Part shown: piece by piece, positions 16,765 through 25,770 of the stretch
How positions within the stretch are numbered: position 1 is the stretch's first letter
How the letters are laid out: each line of letters begins with the position of its first letter
Assembly: GCF_001544535.1 (NCBI RefSeq)
Contig: NZ_FCON02000059.1
Coordinates: 1-47,894 of the forward strand
Source of the DNA: Caballeronia choica
GTDB taxonomy: Bacteria > Pseudomonadota > Gammaproteobacteria > Burkholderiales > Burkholderiaceae
Direction of reading: 5' to 3'
DNA length: 47,894 bases
Notes under the pieces: model-generated
What the model was told of the DNA's origin: nothing
What the model saw: only the letters and a program-made list of their open reading frames with translations
The model's database searches: none
Position numbers and translations under genes: made by a program

Positions 16765-16781
16765 CCGGCACGCGAGTTGCG
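16765..16781 (+). promoter_or_regulatory. Candidate sigma-54 (-24/-12) promoter
   Basis: CCGGCACGCGAGTTGCG contains the sigma-54 hallmarks GGCACG and TTGC with exact GG-N10-GC spacing (GG 16767-16768, GC 16779-16780). It departs from consensus at three flanking positions. Transcription would start near 16792, about 64 bp before the stress-protein ATG, giving a short leader with AAGGAGG. No activator site was recognised. Confidence 0.5.
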
Positions 16782-16855
16782 TGAAGGATAAAACTTGCGC
16801 CGCACCGGTACGCGCGTGCTGCGTCCAGAGATTCCACCTTCTGAAGGAGGCATTC

Positions 16856-18301
16856 ATGCGACACACCGTCATCGGCGTTTTCGACACCTACGCACAGGCC
16901 GAGAACGCCCGCGCGGCCCTCATGGCCGCAGGGTTCTCGCACGGCGACATCGAGTTGCAGGCCAACCCGAAGCGCGACGATGCAGCCGAACCGTCGCTCG
17001 AACCCGACGTCGAGACGCACGCCGAACCGGGCATGCTCGCGAACATCGAGCGCTTCTTCTCGATGCTGTTCGGCGGACGCGAGCAGCCGCCGGAGGTCGC
17101 GCATTATTCCGAGGCAGTACGGCGCGGCGCGGTTCTCGTCGCCATCGATACCAACAGTGAGGCGCAAGTCGAGATCGCGCGCACGACGCTCGCCGACCAA
17201 GGCGCGATCGACATCGACGAGCGCGCTGCGAGTTGGGGCACGTTCGGCCATACGTCGGCCGCGGCAGCCGCCGACGACCGCGATCATTCGATGCTCGATG
17301 AACTCGGCCTCGGGCGCGGCAGCGCCGTGCCGGGGCGCGATCCGGTGAACGCGCCGCCGCCCTCGCGTGCGGATGCGAGCCGCGTGCGCACTTATCCGCG
17401 TGCGGACATCGGCGACCCCGCCGCCGAGCCGGTTCTCGATCCGCTGGCCGATCCGCTCGGCAATCCGCTTATGCGTCAGGACCCCGCCACGCTCTCGCCG
17501 CGCGACACGTTTACCGAAAGTCCCGCCGGGCCGCTCGGTGCGCTCGACATGCCTGCGACGCACGACGATGCGCTTTCGGCACGTCCCGCAGGCGGCATCG
17601 GTTCGACCGCACAGCGCGACACGCTGGCAGCCGGTTCGATCTCCGAACGTGATGCGCTCGCCGGTCGCGATCCGCTTTCGACGCGCACGGCAGGTTCAGC
17701 GAGCGACCTCGGCTCGACCGCGCAGCACGAGTCGATCGCGCGTCAAACGCTCGCCGGAAGCGATGCGCTCGGCGGACGGGACGCCACGTATCAATACGAT
17801 CCCGAAGCCAGGCGCGATCCGCTGCCCGGCACCCGTACCGATTCGGCCCGCGACTGGCGCCCGGTCAATCCGCTCGACGATACCGACGCCTCCGCGAACG
17901 ACTCGTTCGCGTCGCGTGAAAGCGTGTCGGCGGCGTCGGCGAGCGCAGCCGGTGCAGCAGGCGCCATCCCCGGCGCTGCACCGATGGGCGCTGCGGGCGC
18001 ACTCGGCCCGCAGACCGTCCCCGACGAGTACATGGAGTACGAAGACGACTTCCGCACCGACTACCAGTCGAAGTATTCGGCGACCGGTTCGGCGTATGAG
18101 GACTATGAAGGCGCGTACCGCTTCGGCGCGACGCTCGGCAACGATGAGCGCTTTCGCAGCCGCAAATGGGACGACCAGATGGAATACGAACTGCGCCGCG
18201 ACTGGGAGAGCCGCCATCCGGAAGGCGGCGACACGTGGGATCGCTTCAAGGCCGCGATACGCCACGGCTGGGATCGCGTGACGGGACACCACCACGTTTG
18301 A
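16856..18301 (+). CDS. General-stress-type protein with long low-complexity linker
   Basis: 481 residues in three parts. Residues 1-130 resemble the general stress protein 17M-like fold (H-T-V-I-G-V-F-D-T-Y-A-Q-A-E-N-A at the start, and V-A-I-D-T-N-S-E-A-Q-V-E). Residues about 150-400 are a disordered linker rich in Asp, Pro, Ala, Arg and Ser with recurring R-D-P-L and R-D-A-L units. The C-terminal 80 residues are acidic and aromatic (Y-R-F-G-A-T-L-G-N-D-E-R-F-R, then W-D-R-F-K-A-A-I-R-H-G-W-D-R-V-T-G), a tail also seen in YsnF-like stress proteins. The ATG at 16856 has AAGGAGG upstream. No signal peptide is visible. The molecular function is unknown. Confidence 0.85.
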   Translation: MRHTVIGVFDTYAQAENARAALMAAGFSHGDIELQANPKRDDAAEPSLEPDVETHAEPGMLANIERFFSMLFGGREQPPEVAHYSEAVRRGAVLVAIDTNSEAQVEIARTTLADQGAIDIDERAASWGTFGHTSAAAAADDRDHSMLDELGLGRGSAVPGRDPVNAPPPSRADASRVRTYPRADIGDPAAEPVLDPLADPLGNPLMRQDPATLSPRDTFTESPAGPLGALDMPATHDDALSARPAGGIGSTAQRDTLAAGSISERDALAGRDPLSTRTAGSASDLGSTAQHESIARQTLAGSDALGGRDATYQYDPEARRDPLPGTRTDSARDWRPVNPLDDTDASANDSFASRESVSAASASAAGAAGAIPGAAPMGAAGALGPQTVPDEYMEYEDDFRTDYQSKYSATGSAYEDYEGAYRFGATLGNDERFRSRKWDDQMEYELRRDWESRHPEGGDTWDRFKAAIRHGWDRVTGHHHV

Positions 18302-18321
18302 TGCACGCGCAGTACCGCTGA

Positions 18322-18356
18322 AAAGCCACGGCCCGCGCAAGCGGGCCGTGGCTTTT
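18322..18356 (+). terminator. Rho-independent terminator
   Basis: A 15-bp stem (18322-18336 with 18341-18355), mostly G and C and with a GCAA loop, ends in a run of six T from 18352. It sits 20 bp after the stress-protein stop and before the convergent FMN reductase gene. The A-run on the left arm makes weak bidirectional use possible. Confidence 0.92.
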
Positions 18357-18383
18357 TTCGGTGTGGGCGAAGCGGCCGAACGC

Positions 18384-18938
18384 TCAAACGCTGGCGTGAT
18401 CCTTCACCCACGCGACGTACTTGTCCACGAAACCCTGCAGGTACTTGCGCGTGTCCTCGCTCACGATCTTGCCGCTTGCATCGATACGCGTCGCATCGTG
18501 CTTGATGAACATCTCGGGCTGGCCGAGCAGTGGAATGTCGAGATAGGCGCACACGCCGCGCAGATGCGACTGCGCAATCGCCGTCCCGATCGCGCCGACG
18601 GAGGTGCCGATCACCGCGCCCGGCTTGCCACCCCACGCGCTGTGTCCCCACGGCCGCGAGCCCCAGTCGATCGCGTTCTTCAGCACGCCCGGAATCGAGC
18701 GGTTGTACTCGGGCGTGACAAAGAGCAGCGCGTTCGCCTCGGAGATCTTTTGCTTCAGATTGCGCGCGACTTCGGGGAAGTCGGCATCGTAGTCCTGGCT
18801 GTAAAGCGGGAGATTGCCGATCTCCAGGAATTCGAAGGTGAAATCGGCTGGCGCGAGCGAGATGACGGCCTGCGCGAGCTGCCGGTTGAAGGACTCGCGA
18901 CGCAGGCTTCCGACGACAACCGCAACTTTGTAGGTCAT
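18384..18938 (-). CDS. NADPH-dependent FMN reductase
   Basis: 184-residue soluble flavodoxin-fold oxidoreductase. The phosphate-binding loop G-S-L-R-R-E-S-F-N (10-18) and the F-V-T-P-E-Y-N-R-S-I-P-G-V-L-K-N-A-I-D-W segment are diagnostic of the ChrR/YieF/azobenzene-reductase group, which reduces FMN, quinones or chromate with NAD(P)H. The ATG at 18938 aligns with the family start; a longer frame upstream adds 35 residues without homology. It is a single gene, convergent with the stress-protein gene. Confidence 0.93.
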   Translation of the reverse strand: MTYKVAVVVGSLRRESFNRQLAQAVISLAPADFTFEFLEIGNLPLYSQDYDADFPEVARNLKQKISEANALLFVTPEYNRSIPGVLKNAIDWGSRPWGHSAWGGKPGAVIGTSVGAIGTAIAQSHLRGVCAYLDIPLLGQPEMFIKHDATRIDASGKIVSEDTRKYLQGFVDKYVAWVKDHASV

Positions 18939-19141
18939 GACGCGTTTCCGTGATTGAGTAAATCGGAGGCATGAATCAGACAGTGGATCGGCGGAGAACG
19001 ACGAATGCCCGACGAACCGACCGCGCTTGCGACAGCACATCATAGGCGCCCGATTGCGAACCTGTCATGCGCAACAAGTGTGCAGTGCGCAATAGCGGTG
19101 CACCCCGGGCGATAGCGCTTGGGCGCGCCGTTCAGCGGCCG

Positions 19142-19176
19142 ATTTCCACAAAGTTATGCACAGAAAATGTGGATAA
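19142..19176. promoter_or_regulatory. Cluster of DnaA-box-like sequences
   Basis: Three 9-mers fall within 35 bp. TGTGGATAA (19168-19176) is the exact complement of the consensus box TTATCCACA, TTATGCACA (19154-19162) fits the looser TTATNCACA form, and ATTTCCACA (19142-19150) has two mismatches. No dnaA, parAB or rep gene is nearby, so this is not evidence for an origin; DnaA-dependent regulation or DnaA titration is a possibility. Confidence 0.45.
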
Positions 19177-19221
19177 GTCGGGGAGAAGTTGCTGTCGTGT
19201 TTAGTATCTGATAGGCAAACG

Positions 19222-19251
19222 AAAAAAGAGCGCTCCGTGACGCTCCCTTTT
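19222..19251 (-). terminator. Terminator-like hairpin on the minus strand, without an assigned gene
   Basis: Read on the minus strand, AAAAGGGAGCG (19251-19241) pairs with CGCTCTTTTTT (19232-19222) through a 5-bp G/C core, two G-U pairs and four A-T pairs, ending in six T. On the plus strand the same stem has two mismatches, so the minus orientation is favoured. No minus-strand gene lies upstream of it before 19895, so it may end a small RNA or stop antisense reading. Confidence 0.4.
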
Positions 19252-19494
19252 CGTAAGCTTTTTCAGAACTGGCGGAAATGTTCGCGCTTACTGCAAGAAA
19301 AATACGTTGCACTGCGATGCCGGATTTTTGGCACGCGCCGACGGTTGGGCGTTTTGTCAGCGCTTCCAAACGTCGACGATGGATGTGCCAGGATTCTTCC
19401 GGCGCCCGACAACAATGTCTTAGCTCAATCGCCATTAATACCCGATAGCTTCTCTCCTACACTGCGTTCATCGATGCACTCAGGAGACTTCCGA

Positions 19495-19776
19495 ATGAAA
19501 CGCACTCTGATCATTGGCTTGCTGGCTTCCGCCCTGGTCGCGACCGCGACCCCGCCCGTGTTTGCCGGTGAAGTCGTTCAATCGCAGGCCGTCGCGGCGG
19601 CGAACCTCGGCAAGACCCGCGCCGAAGTCAAAGCCGAACTCGCGACCGCGCGTCGCAACGGCGATCTCGACCCGGTCAATGACAATACTTATCCGCAACT
19701 TCTGCCCTACCAGCAGCGGCACGCGCAGATCCTCGCGAGCGGTACGGGCCAGTCGCGCATCGTCAGAACGCAGTGA
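19495..19776 (+). CDS. DUF4148 periplasmic protein
   Basis: 93 residues with a signal peptide (K-R at 2-3, hydrophobic core about 5-20, cleavage after V-F-A-G near 24). The mature part has the DUF4148 pattern G-K-T-R-A-E-V-K-A-E-L-A-T-A-R-R-N-G-D-L, an amphipathic helix shared by many small exported Burkholderiaceae proteins of unknown function. The ATG at 19495 has CAGGAG upstream; the frame is open much further 5' but without similarity. A terminator follows at 19847-19875. Confidence 0.88.
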   Translation: MKRTLIIGLLASALVATATPPVFAGEVVQSQAVAAANLGKTRAEVKAELATARRNGDLDPVNDNTYPQLLPYQQRHAQILASGTGQSRIVRTQ

Positions 19777-19846
19777 AGGTCAAGAAATCGGCAGACAGAT
19801 GTAGAACGAACAGACCTCCTCCACCCATCGCCCTGATGGTGGTTTC

Positions 19847-19875
19847 GCCCGACGCTTCGCGCCGGGCATTTTTTT
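19847..19875 (+). terminator. Rho-independent terminator
   Basis: GCCCG (19847-19851) pairs with CGGGC (19863-19867), with a second CGC/GCG stem inside, followed by seven T (19869-19875). It lies between the DUF4148 gene and the convergent AEC transporter gene. Confidence 0.8.
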
Positions 19876-19894
19876 GCCCGCTCGCACGCGCGAA

Positions 19895-20848
19895 TCAAAG
19901 CATCGCGGTGAGGCACAGCGTCACGGTGACGAGCGAGATCAGCGTCGAAAAAAGGATCGCGCTCGATGTCACCGCGGCCTCCCGCCGATAGAACTCCGCG
20001 AGCATGAACGGGCCGGTGCCCGTCGGCAGCGCGCTCAGGATCACCGCCGTCTTCGCCCACAACGGCGGCAGCGCGAAGACATGAAACGCGAGCCACCACG
20101 TCAGCAGCGGTTGCGCGACGAGCTTCAACGCGACCAGCACGCTTGCGGTCTTCGCATGGCGCGCGTCGGTTTTTTCACCGAGGAAGAGCCCGAGCGCGAC
20201 CAGCGCACCAGGACTCGCCGCGCCGCCGAGCAGCTTGAGAAACGCTTCGGCGCCGCCCGACACATGCAGCCCAGCGCCGCTCGCCAACGCGCCCGCGAGC
20301 GGCGCGATCAACAGCGGATTCGTGACCAGCGACTTCGCGACGCGCCGCATCGTCGTGCCGATGTGCTTCCCGGTCTGCAAGCCGAGTTCGATCATCACGA
20401 TCGCTACGGCGAACAACACGCACACGGTCATGATCGTCGCGATGACGGCCGGCGCGAGGCTCGATTGCCCGAACGCGAGCAGGCAGAGCGGCAAGCCGAC
20501 GAACCCCGTGTTCGGATACGCGGCGTTGAGTCCGTCGATGCTTGCGTCGGCGAGATGTCGCGACTGCCTGAGCCGCACAAGCACGGTCACGACGAAGACA
20601 ACGCCCGAGCCGATCCCGAATACCGCGATGAACGATGGCTGGTCGAGCGTGCTCCACGGCGTCCTCGCCATGATGTCGAAGAGGAGCGCGGGCAACGCGA
20701 GATAGACCACGAAGCGATTCAGTTCCGACGACGCATTCGGCCCGAGCTTGCCGAGCTTGCGGCATGCAAAGCCCGCGAAGATCAGGCCGAAGAGCGGCAG
20801 GATGATCGTAAGAAGCGGCGTGAACAGCGCTGCAACGAATGTCGGCAT
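19895..20848 (-). CDS. AEC-family (auxin efflux carrier type) transporter
   Basis: 317-residue inner-membrane protein with about ten predicted helices, normal for bacterial AEC carriers, which export or exchange small organic acids. Family features are the N-terminal I-I-L-P-L-F-G-L-I-F-A-G-F, the N-R-F-V-V-Y-L-A-L-P-A-L-L-F segment, and A-A-Y-P-N-T-G-F-V-G-L-P-L near the middle. The ATG at 20848 starts directly at the first helix; an upstream extension of 21 residues is charged and unlike the family. It is a single gene; the substrate is unknown. Confidence 0.92.
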   Translation of the reverse strand: MPTFVAALFTPLLTIILPLFGLIFAGFACRKLGKLGPNASSELNRFVVYLALPALLFDIMARTPWSTLDQPSFIAVFGIGSGVVFVVTVLVRLRQSRHLADASIDGLNAAYPNTGFVGLPLCLLAFGQSSLAPAVIATIMTVCVLFAVAIVMIELGLQTGKHIGTTMRRVAKSLVTNPLLIAPLAGALASGAGLHVSGGAEAFLKLLGGAASPGALVALGLFLGEKTDARHAKTASVLVALKLVAQPLLTWWLAFHVFALPPLWAKTAVILSALPTGTGPFMLAEFYRREAAVTSSAILFSTLISLVTVTLCLTAML

Positions 20849-21428
20849 GGATGAGAACGGGTGGCGCGTTTGAACGAATCGGGGGCAAGGATACCGCCTG
20901 ACGCGGCGCATCGCGAGCCAAAGGTGAGACGTTGCGGGAGCCGGTGAACGGTGAGTCGCGGCATGACGTCGAAGCTCACGGTTGGGTGATCGGCAGTATT
21001 TCTAAGCATCGTAGAGAAGGCGCGCAGGACGATGGATAAAGCGCGCAAACCCTTGCTGCATAAGGCTCTACGCCGACAGCATGCCCGCTGATCGAAGCGC
21101 CATCGGCAATTCGTTGCATACGCAACGGCTGTCGGTGTGGCGTATGCGTCGTCGCCTGAATGTGCTTCAGGTGAGCGAATACGGGACCCGCGCGAAGCAA
21201 ACGGTGAATGCGCCGCGTGACTTCGATACGTATCGTGCAAGCGCTTCGCATGCGCATGCGGAAACCCAGTCGCATCAATGACTTGCACGATTGATTCGAA
21301 GTGCTTTATGCAGTTCGCAAGAGAACCTTGGCGCCTTTTCCAACCTAACGGGCAGCCAAAGGTGAGCGCTTTCGGGACCACGGAACGAAGCTTGCTGACC
21401 CGCGTATCTCACCAATCGTCATTCAAGC
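20849..21428. other. Intergenic region between AEC and lipocalin genes
   Basis: About 580 bp between divergently transcribed genes. I found no convincing gene, RNA, terminator or promoter here. Small frames on both strands lack ribosome sites and domains. Confidence 0.5.
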
Positions 21429-22010
21429 ATGGGTACAACGATGAACGTCAAACGACCCTGGATCTACGGTGCCGTCGCTCTGCTCGCCATCGGCGGATTC
21501 GGGTTGCTCGCCGCCTGCGCGATGCACGGCGGCAACAAAAGCGGCAACGCGAACGTGCCGCAGCCCGCGAAAGCCGTCGATCTCGATCGCTATCTCGGTC
21601 AATGGTTCGAGTTCGCGCGCTATGAGAACCGCTTCGAGCGAGGCTGCGAAGCCGTCACCGCCAATTACGCGAAACGCGACGACGGCCTGGTCTCCGTGAT
21701 CAATGCCTGTCGCGTCGGCGGGCTAACCGGACCGTTCAAATCATCGGAAGGGCGCGCGAAGATCGTCCCCGGTTCGGACAACGCGAAGCTGAAGGTGTCG
21801 TTCTTCGGGCCGTTCTATATCGGCGACTACTGGGTGCTCGATCACGCCGACGACTATTCGTGGTCGATCGTCGGCGAGCCGAGCGGCCGCTATCTGTGGA
21901 TACTGACGCGCGAAGCGAAGCCCGCGGCCGCGCAGCGCACGGCGCTGATCGAACGGGCGCGCGCGCTGGGCTATGACGTCACGATGCTGCGCGAAACGCA
22001 GCACGATTGA
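21429..22010 (+). CDS. blc: Outer-membrane lipocalin (Blc-type lipoprotein)
   Basis: 193 residues, or 189 from the second Met at 21441. A lipoprotein signal ends in the lipobox L-L-A-A-C30. The lipocalin signature Y-L-G-Q-W-F-E-F-A-R-Y-E-N-R-F-E-R-G follows at 55-72, with the conserved Gly-x-Trp, and the later S-F-F-G-P-F-Y-I-G-D-Y-W-V-L matches bacterial Blc. Blc proteins bind fatty acids or lysophospholipids and are usually induced in stress or stationary phase. Monocistronic; followed by a convergent H-NS-like gene. Confidence 0.93.
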   Translation: MGTTMNVKRPWIYGAVALLAIGGFGLLAACAMHGGNKSGNANVPQPAKAVDLDRYLGQWFEFARYENRFERGCEAVTANYAKRDDGLVSVINACRVGGLTGPFKSSEGRAKIVPGSDNAKLKVSFFGPFYIGDYWVLDHADDYSWSIVGEPSGRYLWILTREAKPAAAQRTALIERARALGYDVTMLRETQHD

Positions 22011-22046
22011 TCGAGCGTGCCTGTCGCAAGAGTTGCAAGCTGCAGG

Positions 22047-22343
22047 TCATTCGATCAGAAAGCGGTCCTTGTTCTTGTCGGCGAGCCATGCCGGCGTGCG
22101 CCCGCGTCCGCTCCACGTTTCACCGGTCTTCGGGTTGCGATACTTCGCTGGCAGCGGCACCTTCTTCGCGGCGGCGGCCTTGCCGCGCGCCACGCCAAAG
22201 CCGAGTTCCTCGGCGGTCAGCCCGTACTCCTCGATCTTCGCCTTGATCTCGGCGATCGCTTCGGCGACTTCCTTCTCACGCGCCGCCGCGATCTCGGCCT
22301 CCAGTTTTTCGAGTTGCGAGGTAAGTTGCTTGTAGCTCGGCAT
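22047..22343 (-). CDS. H-NS-family nucleoid-associated protein
   Basis: 98 residues. An N-terminal coiled-coil oligomerisation region (about 5-40, rich in Glu, Ala and Lys) and a C-terminal DNA-binding domain with the family signature T-W-S-G-R-G-R-T-P-A-W-L (76-87), the AT-hook-like minor-groove reader. Burkholderiaceae encode many such short H-NS homologues (BpH3/Bv3F type), so it is one paralogue rather than the sole H-NS. Its target may include A+T-richer loci such as those at 14000-14345 and 41100-42300, but that is inference. Confidence 0.95.
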   Translation of the reverse strand: MPSYKQLTSQLEKLEAEIAAAREKEVAEAIAEIKAKIEEYGLTAEELGFGVARGKAAAAKKVPLPAKYRNPKTGETWSGRGRTPAWLADKNKDRFLIE

Positions 22344-22411
22344 GGATATGCGCTCCGTTGTGTTCCCCTGTCACGACAGACCGCGAGTCACGCGAAAAGT
22401 GCCTTCGACGA

Positions 22412-23635
22412 TCAATCGTCGATTGCGTCGTAGAGCAAGCGTTCGAATTCCTGCGCCATCGGAAACGGCTCGTCGGCGCGCCGCTGGATCATGAAGAGCC
22501 CGATCATGTCCTCGACGGGATCGGCGAACCAGCTTGTGCCGAGCGCTCCCGGCCAACTGAACGAACCCCGCGAGCGATACCCGGCCCGCATTTGCCGCGC
22601 GGGATCGTCGACGATGGCGAGACCCAGGCCAAAGCCCTGGCTCGCCCACACGGGATAGCCGAAAGCCGGAATGCGGCGCTGCTCGGCGGTGAGGAAATTG
22701 GAGCGCATCAGGTCGATCGACTTGTGCGACAGGATGCGCGGACCCTGCACGCGCTCACCTTCATCGCCGTGTAGACGGCCGCGGCCGAGCAGCATGCGCG
22801 CGAAGCGCAGATAGTCGTCAGCGGTCGAGACGAGGCCGCCGCCGCCGCTCTGGAATCGATCCGGCTTGATCCAGCGGCTCGTCGCGGGATGGTCCTCGGC
22901 GACCTGACGCTTGCTCGCGCCCTCGACCGCATACGACGTCGACAGCCGGTCAACCTTCTCCGGCGGCACGACGAAGCCGGTATCGGGCATCCCGAGCGGC
23001 TCGAAGATGCGCGTGCGGAAGAACTCGTCGAGCGACATGCCCGCGACCCGCTGGACCAGCGCGCCTAGCACGTCGGTCGTGATGCCGTAATGCCAGCGCG
23101 TGCCCGGCTGGTACATCAGCGGAAGCTCGGCGACGTGGTCGAGCCAGCGCCCCGGATCGACCATCATGTCGAAGCCGTTGAACACGCGTTCGTAGGCTTC
23201 GGCGAGCGCGCCGTCCGCCGTGAAGTGATACGCGAAACCCGCGCGATGCGTCAGCAGGTCGACGAGCGTGATCGGCGCGCGGATCGGCTCGGTCTGGTCG
23301 AGCGGGGCGTCGGGACTTGCGAGCACGCCAAGGTTCGCGAGTTCGGGCAACCACTTCGACGCCGGACTTTCGAAGTCGAGCCGCCCTTCTTCGACCAGCA
23401 TCAGCGCGGCGACGCTCGTGACCGGCTTGGTCATCGATGCGATGCGAAACAGCGTGTCGCGGGTCATCGGACGCTGCGTTTCGAGGTCGCGCCAGCCCAG
23501 CGTGTCCACATGCGCGATCTCGCCGCGCCGCCACGCCAGCGTGACGATGCCCGCGACATCGCCCGAATCGACGAAGCGCTGCAACGCGTGACTCACACGG
23601 GCGAGGCGTTCTGGGTCAAAGCCGGCTTTCGACAT
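22412..23635 (-). CDS. Serine hydrolase, class C beta-lactamase-like (family VIII esterase type)
   Basis: 407 residues in the penicillin-binding-protein/beta-lactamase fold. The nucleophile motif S67-M-T-K70 is clear, and Y183 in R-W-H-Y-G-I-T-T-D-V-L-G is at the position of the second catalytic element. L-L-T-H-R-A-G-F (127-134) and the C-terminal G-S-F-S-W-P-G-A-L-G-T segment are typical of EstB-like esterases. No signal peptide is visible, which argues for a cytosolic esterase rather than a secreted beta-lactamase. It stands alone between the H-NS-like gene and a small lipoprotein gene. Confidence 0.9.
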   Translation of the reverse strand: MSKAGFDPERLARVSHALQRFVDSGDVAGIVTLAWRRGEIAHVDTLGWRDLETQRPMTRDTLFRIASMTKPVTSVAALMLVEEGRLDFESPASKWLPELANLGVLASPDAPLDQTEPIRAPITLVDLLTHRAGFAYHFTADGALAEAYERVFNGFDMMVDPGRWLDHVAELPLMYQPGTRWHYGITTDVLGALVQRVAGMSLDEFFRTRIFEPLGMPDTGFVVPPEKVDRLSTSYAVEGASKRQVAEDHPATSRWIKPDRFQSGGGGLVSTADDYLRFARMLLGRGRLHGDEGERVQGPRILSHKSIDLMRSNFLTAEQRRIPAFGYPVWASQGFGLGLAIVDDPARQMRAGYRSRGSFSWPGALGTSWFADPVEDMIGLFMIQRRADEPFPMAQEFERLLYDAIDD

Positions 23636-23701
23636 CGGTTCTCCTGTCTCATTGCAAGGATGACGAACGGCGCCTCGATTCGAAACGGACTTCGCCGATG
23701 C

Positions 23702-23959
23702 CTATTGCGCCTTGCAGGCGATCAGCAGTCCGTTCTGGCCGTTGTCCGTGGATTGCTCGAGCACGTCGTAGCTGCCGCCCTGGCAGGTCGCGCGCGCGTT
23801 CTGTGTACAAAGGCTCCAGCCGCCGTTCGACGGGCACTGGATCAGCGTGGTCGGGCGTCCGTCGGCGGAGAAAAGCGGCGGTGCGCTGCTGCAACCGGCG
23901 AGCGCCAAAAGCGTCGCCGCAAGCGAAATCGAAACGCCGAGTGCTTTGCCGAGCTTCAT
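23702..23959 (-). CDS. Small lipoprotein of unknown function
   Basis: 85 residues. A lipoprotein signal with lipobox L-A-G-C23 is clear, followed by S-S, which favours outer-membrane sorting. The mature part has four more cysteines (I-Q-C, S-L-C, A-T-C and I-A-C), suggesting two disulfides. No family is recognised. The ATG at 23959 gives the expected basic N-terminus (K-L-G-K). Confidence 0.72.
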   Translation of the reverse strand: MKLGKALGVSISLAATLLALAGCSSAPPLFSADGRPTTLIQCPSNGGWSLCTQNARATCQGGSYDVLEQSTDNGQNGLLIACKAQ

Positions 23960-24021
23960 GCCAACCCCTTGTTCCACGCTGTTTTTATGATTTCTGGAGT
24001 ATGCCACGCGTGTGCGCGACG

Positions 24022-25464
<1,443 letters not shown>

Positions 25465-25491
25465 CGACAATCATCTCCTGAACGTCGGACA

Positions 25492-25528
25492 GTCTCTTTA
25501 TTGAGACAGAATATCTCATTATAGAGAC
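25492..25528. promoter_or_regulatory. Tandem upstream activator sites
   Basis: Two copies of the inverted repeat RTCTC-N6-GAGAC: 25492-25496 with 25503-25507, and 25513-25517 with 25524-25528. They are exactly 21 bp apart, two helical turns, and about 170-210 bp upstream of the predicted start of the GntP gene, as expected for an enhancer-binding protein. They also lie 28 bp before the activator gene start, so autoregulation is possible. Confidence 0.75.
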
Positions 25529-25672
25529 GCCCCGCAATGCCTTGTTCATGCTATGAAGCGAGCATTGAAGAGTGATATTTCTTGCTGCAACGACGTCTCG
25601 CGCAGTAGACGTTTCGGTACAATTCTTCGTCGGTTAGCGGCTGGAGGACCGGACAGGCCAGCCGGAGCCGTG

Positions 25673-25689
25673 TTGGCACGATTAGTGCT
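25673..25689 (+). promoter_or_regulatory. Sigma-54 (-24/-12) promoter of the permease gene
   Basis: TTGGCACGATTAGTGCT matches the sigma-54 consensus YTGGCACGRNNNTTGCW at every defined position except one, with exact GG-N10-GC spacing (GG 25675-25676, GC 25687-25688). Transcription should start near 25700, about 70 bp before the permease ATG. Confidence 0.85.
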
Positions 25690-25770
25690 CATCGCCTTGC
25701 CGGTCGCGTCATCGTTCGCGCAACCGGGCTTTCAAAAGAAGCCGCCGTAACAAAAACCAACGGAGACTCA

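Larger units (their letters stand above)
18939..19494. other. Long intergenic region with DnaA-box-like cluster and an orphan hairpin
   Basis: About 555 bp between the divergent FMN reductase and DUF4148 genes. It contains the DnaA-box-like cluster at 19142-19176 and a minus-strand terminator-like hairpin at 19222-19251, both listed separately. The 93-residue minus-strand frame at 19154-19435 has no recognisable domain and runs through both elements, so I do not call it. The rest must hold the two divergent promoters. Confidence 0.5.

Noticed and set aside
14129-17563. Very long minus-strand reading frame opposite the hybrid kinase and stress-protein genes (1144 codons)
   Set aside because: It lies opposite clearly recognisable plus-strand genes, is extremely Arg/His/Glu-rich, and has no domain or ribosome site. 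Such frames are common shadows in G+C-rich DNA.
19323-19345. TTGGCACG upstream of the DUF4148 gene, as a possible sigma-54 promoter
   Set aside because: The -12 element lacks GC at the required N10 spacing.
19154-19435. 93-codon minus-strand reading frame in the intergenic region
   Set aside because: It runs through the DnaA-box cluster and the hairpin, has no domain and no ribosome site.
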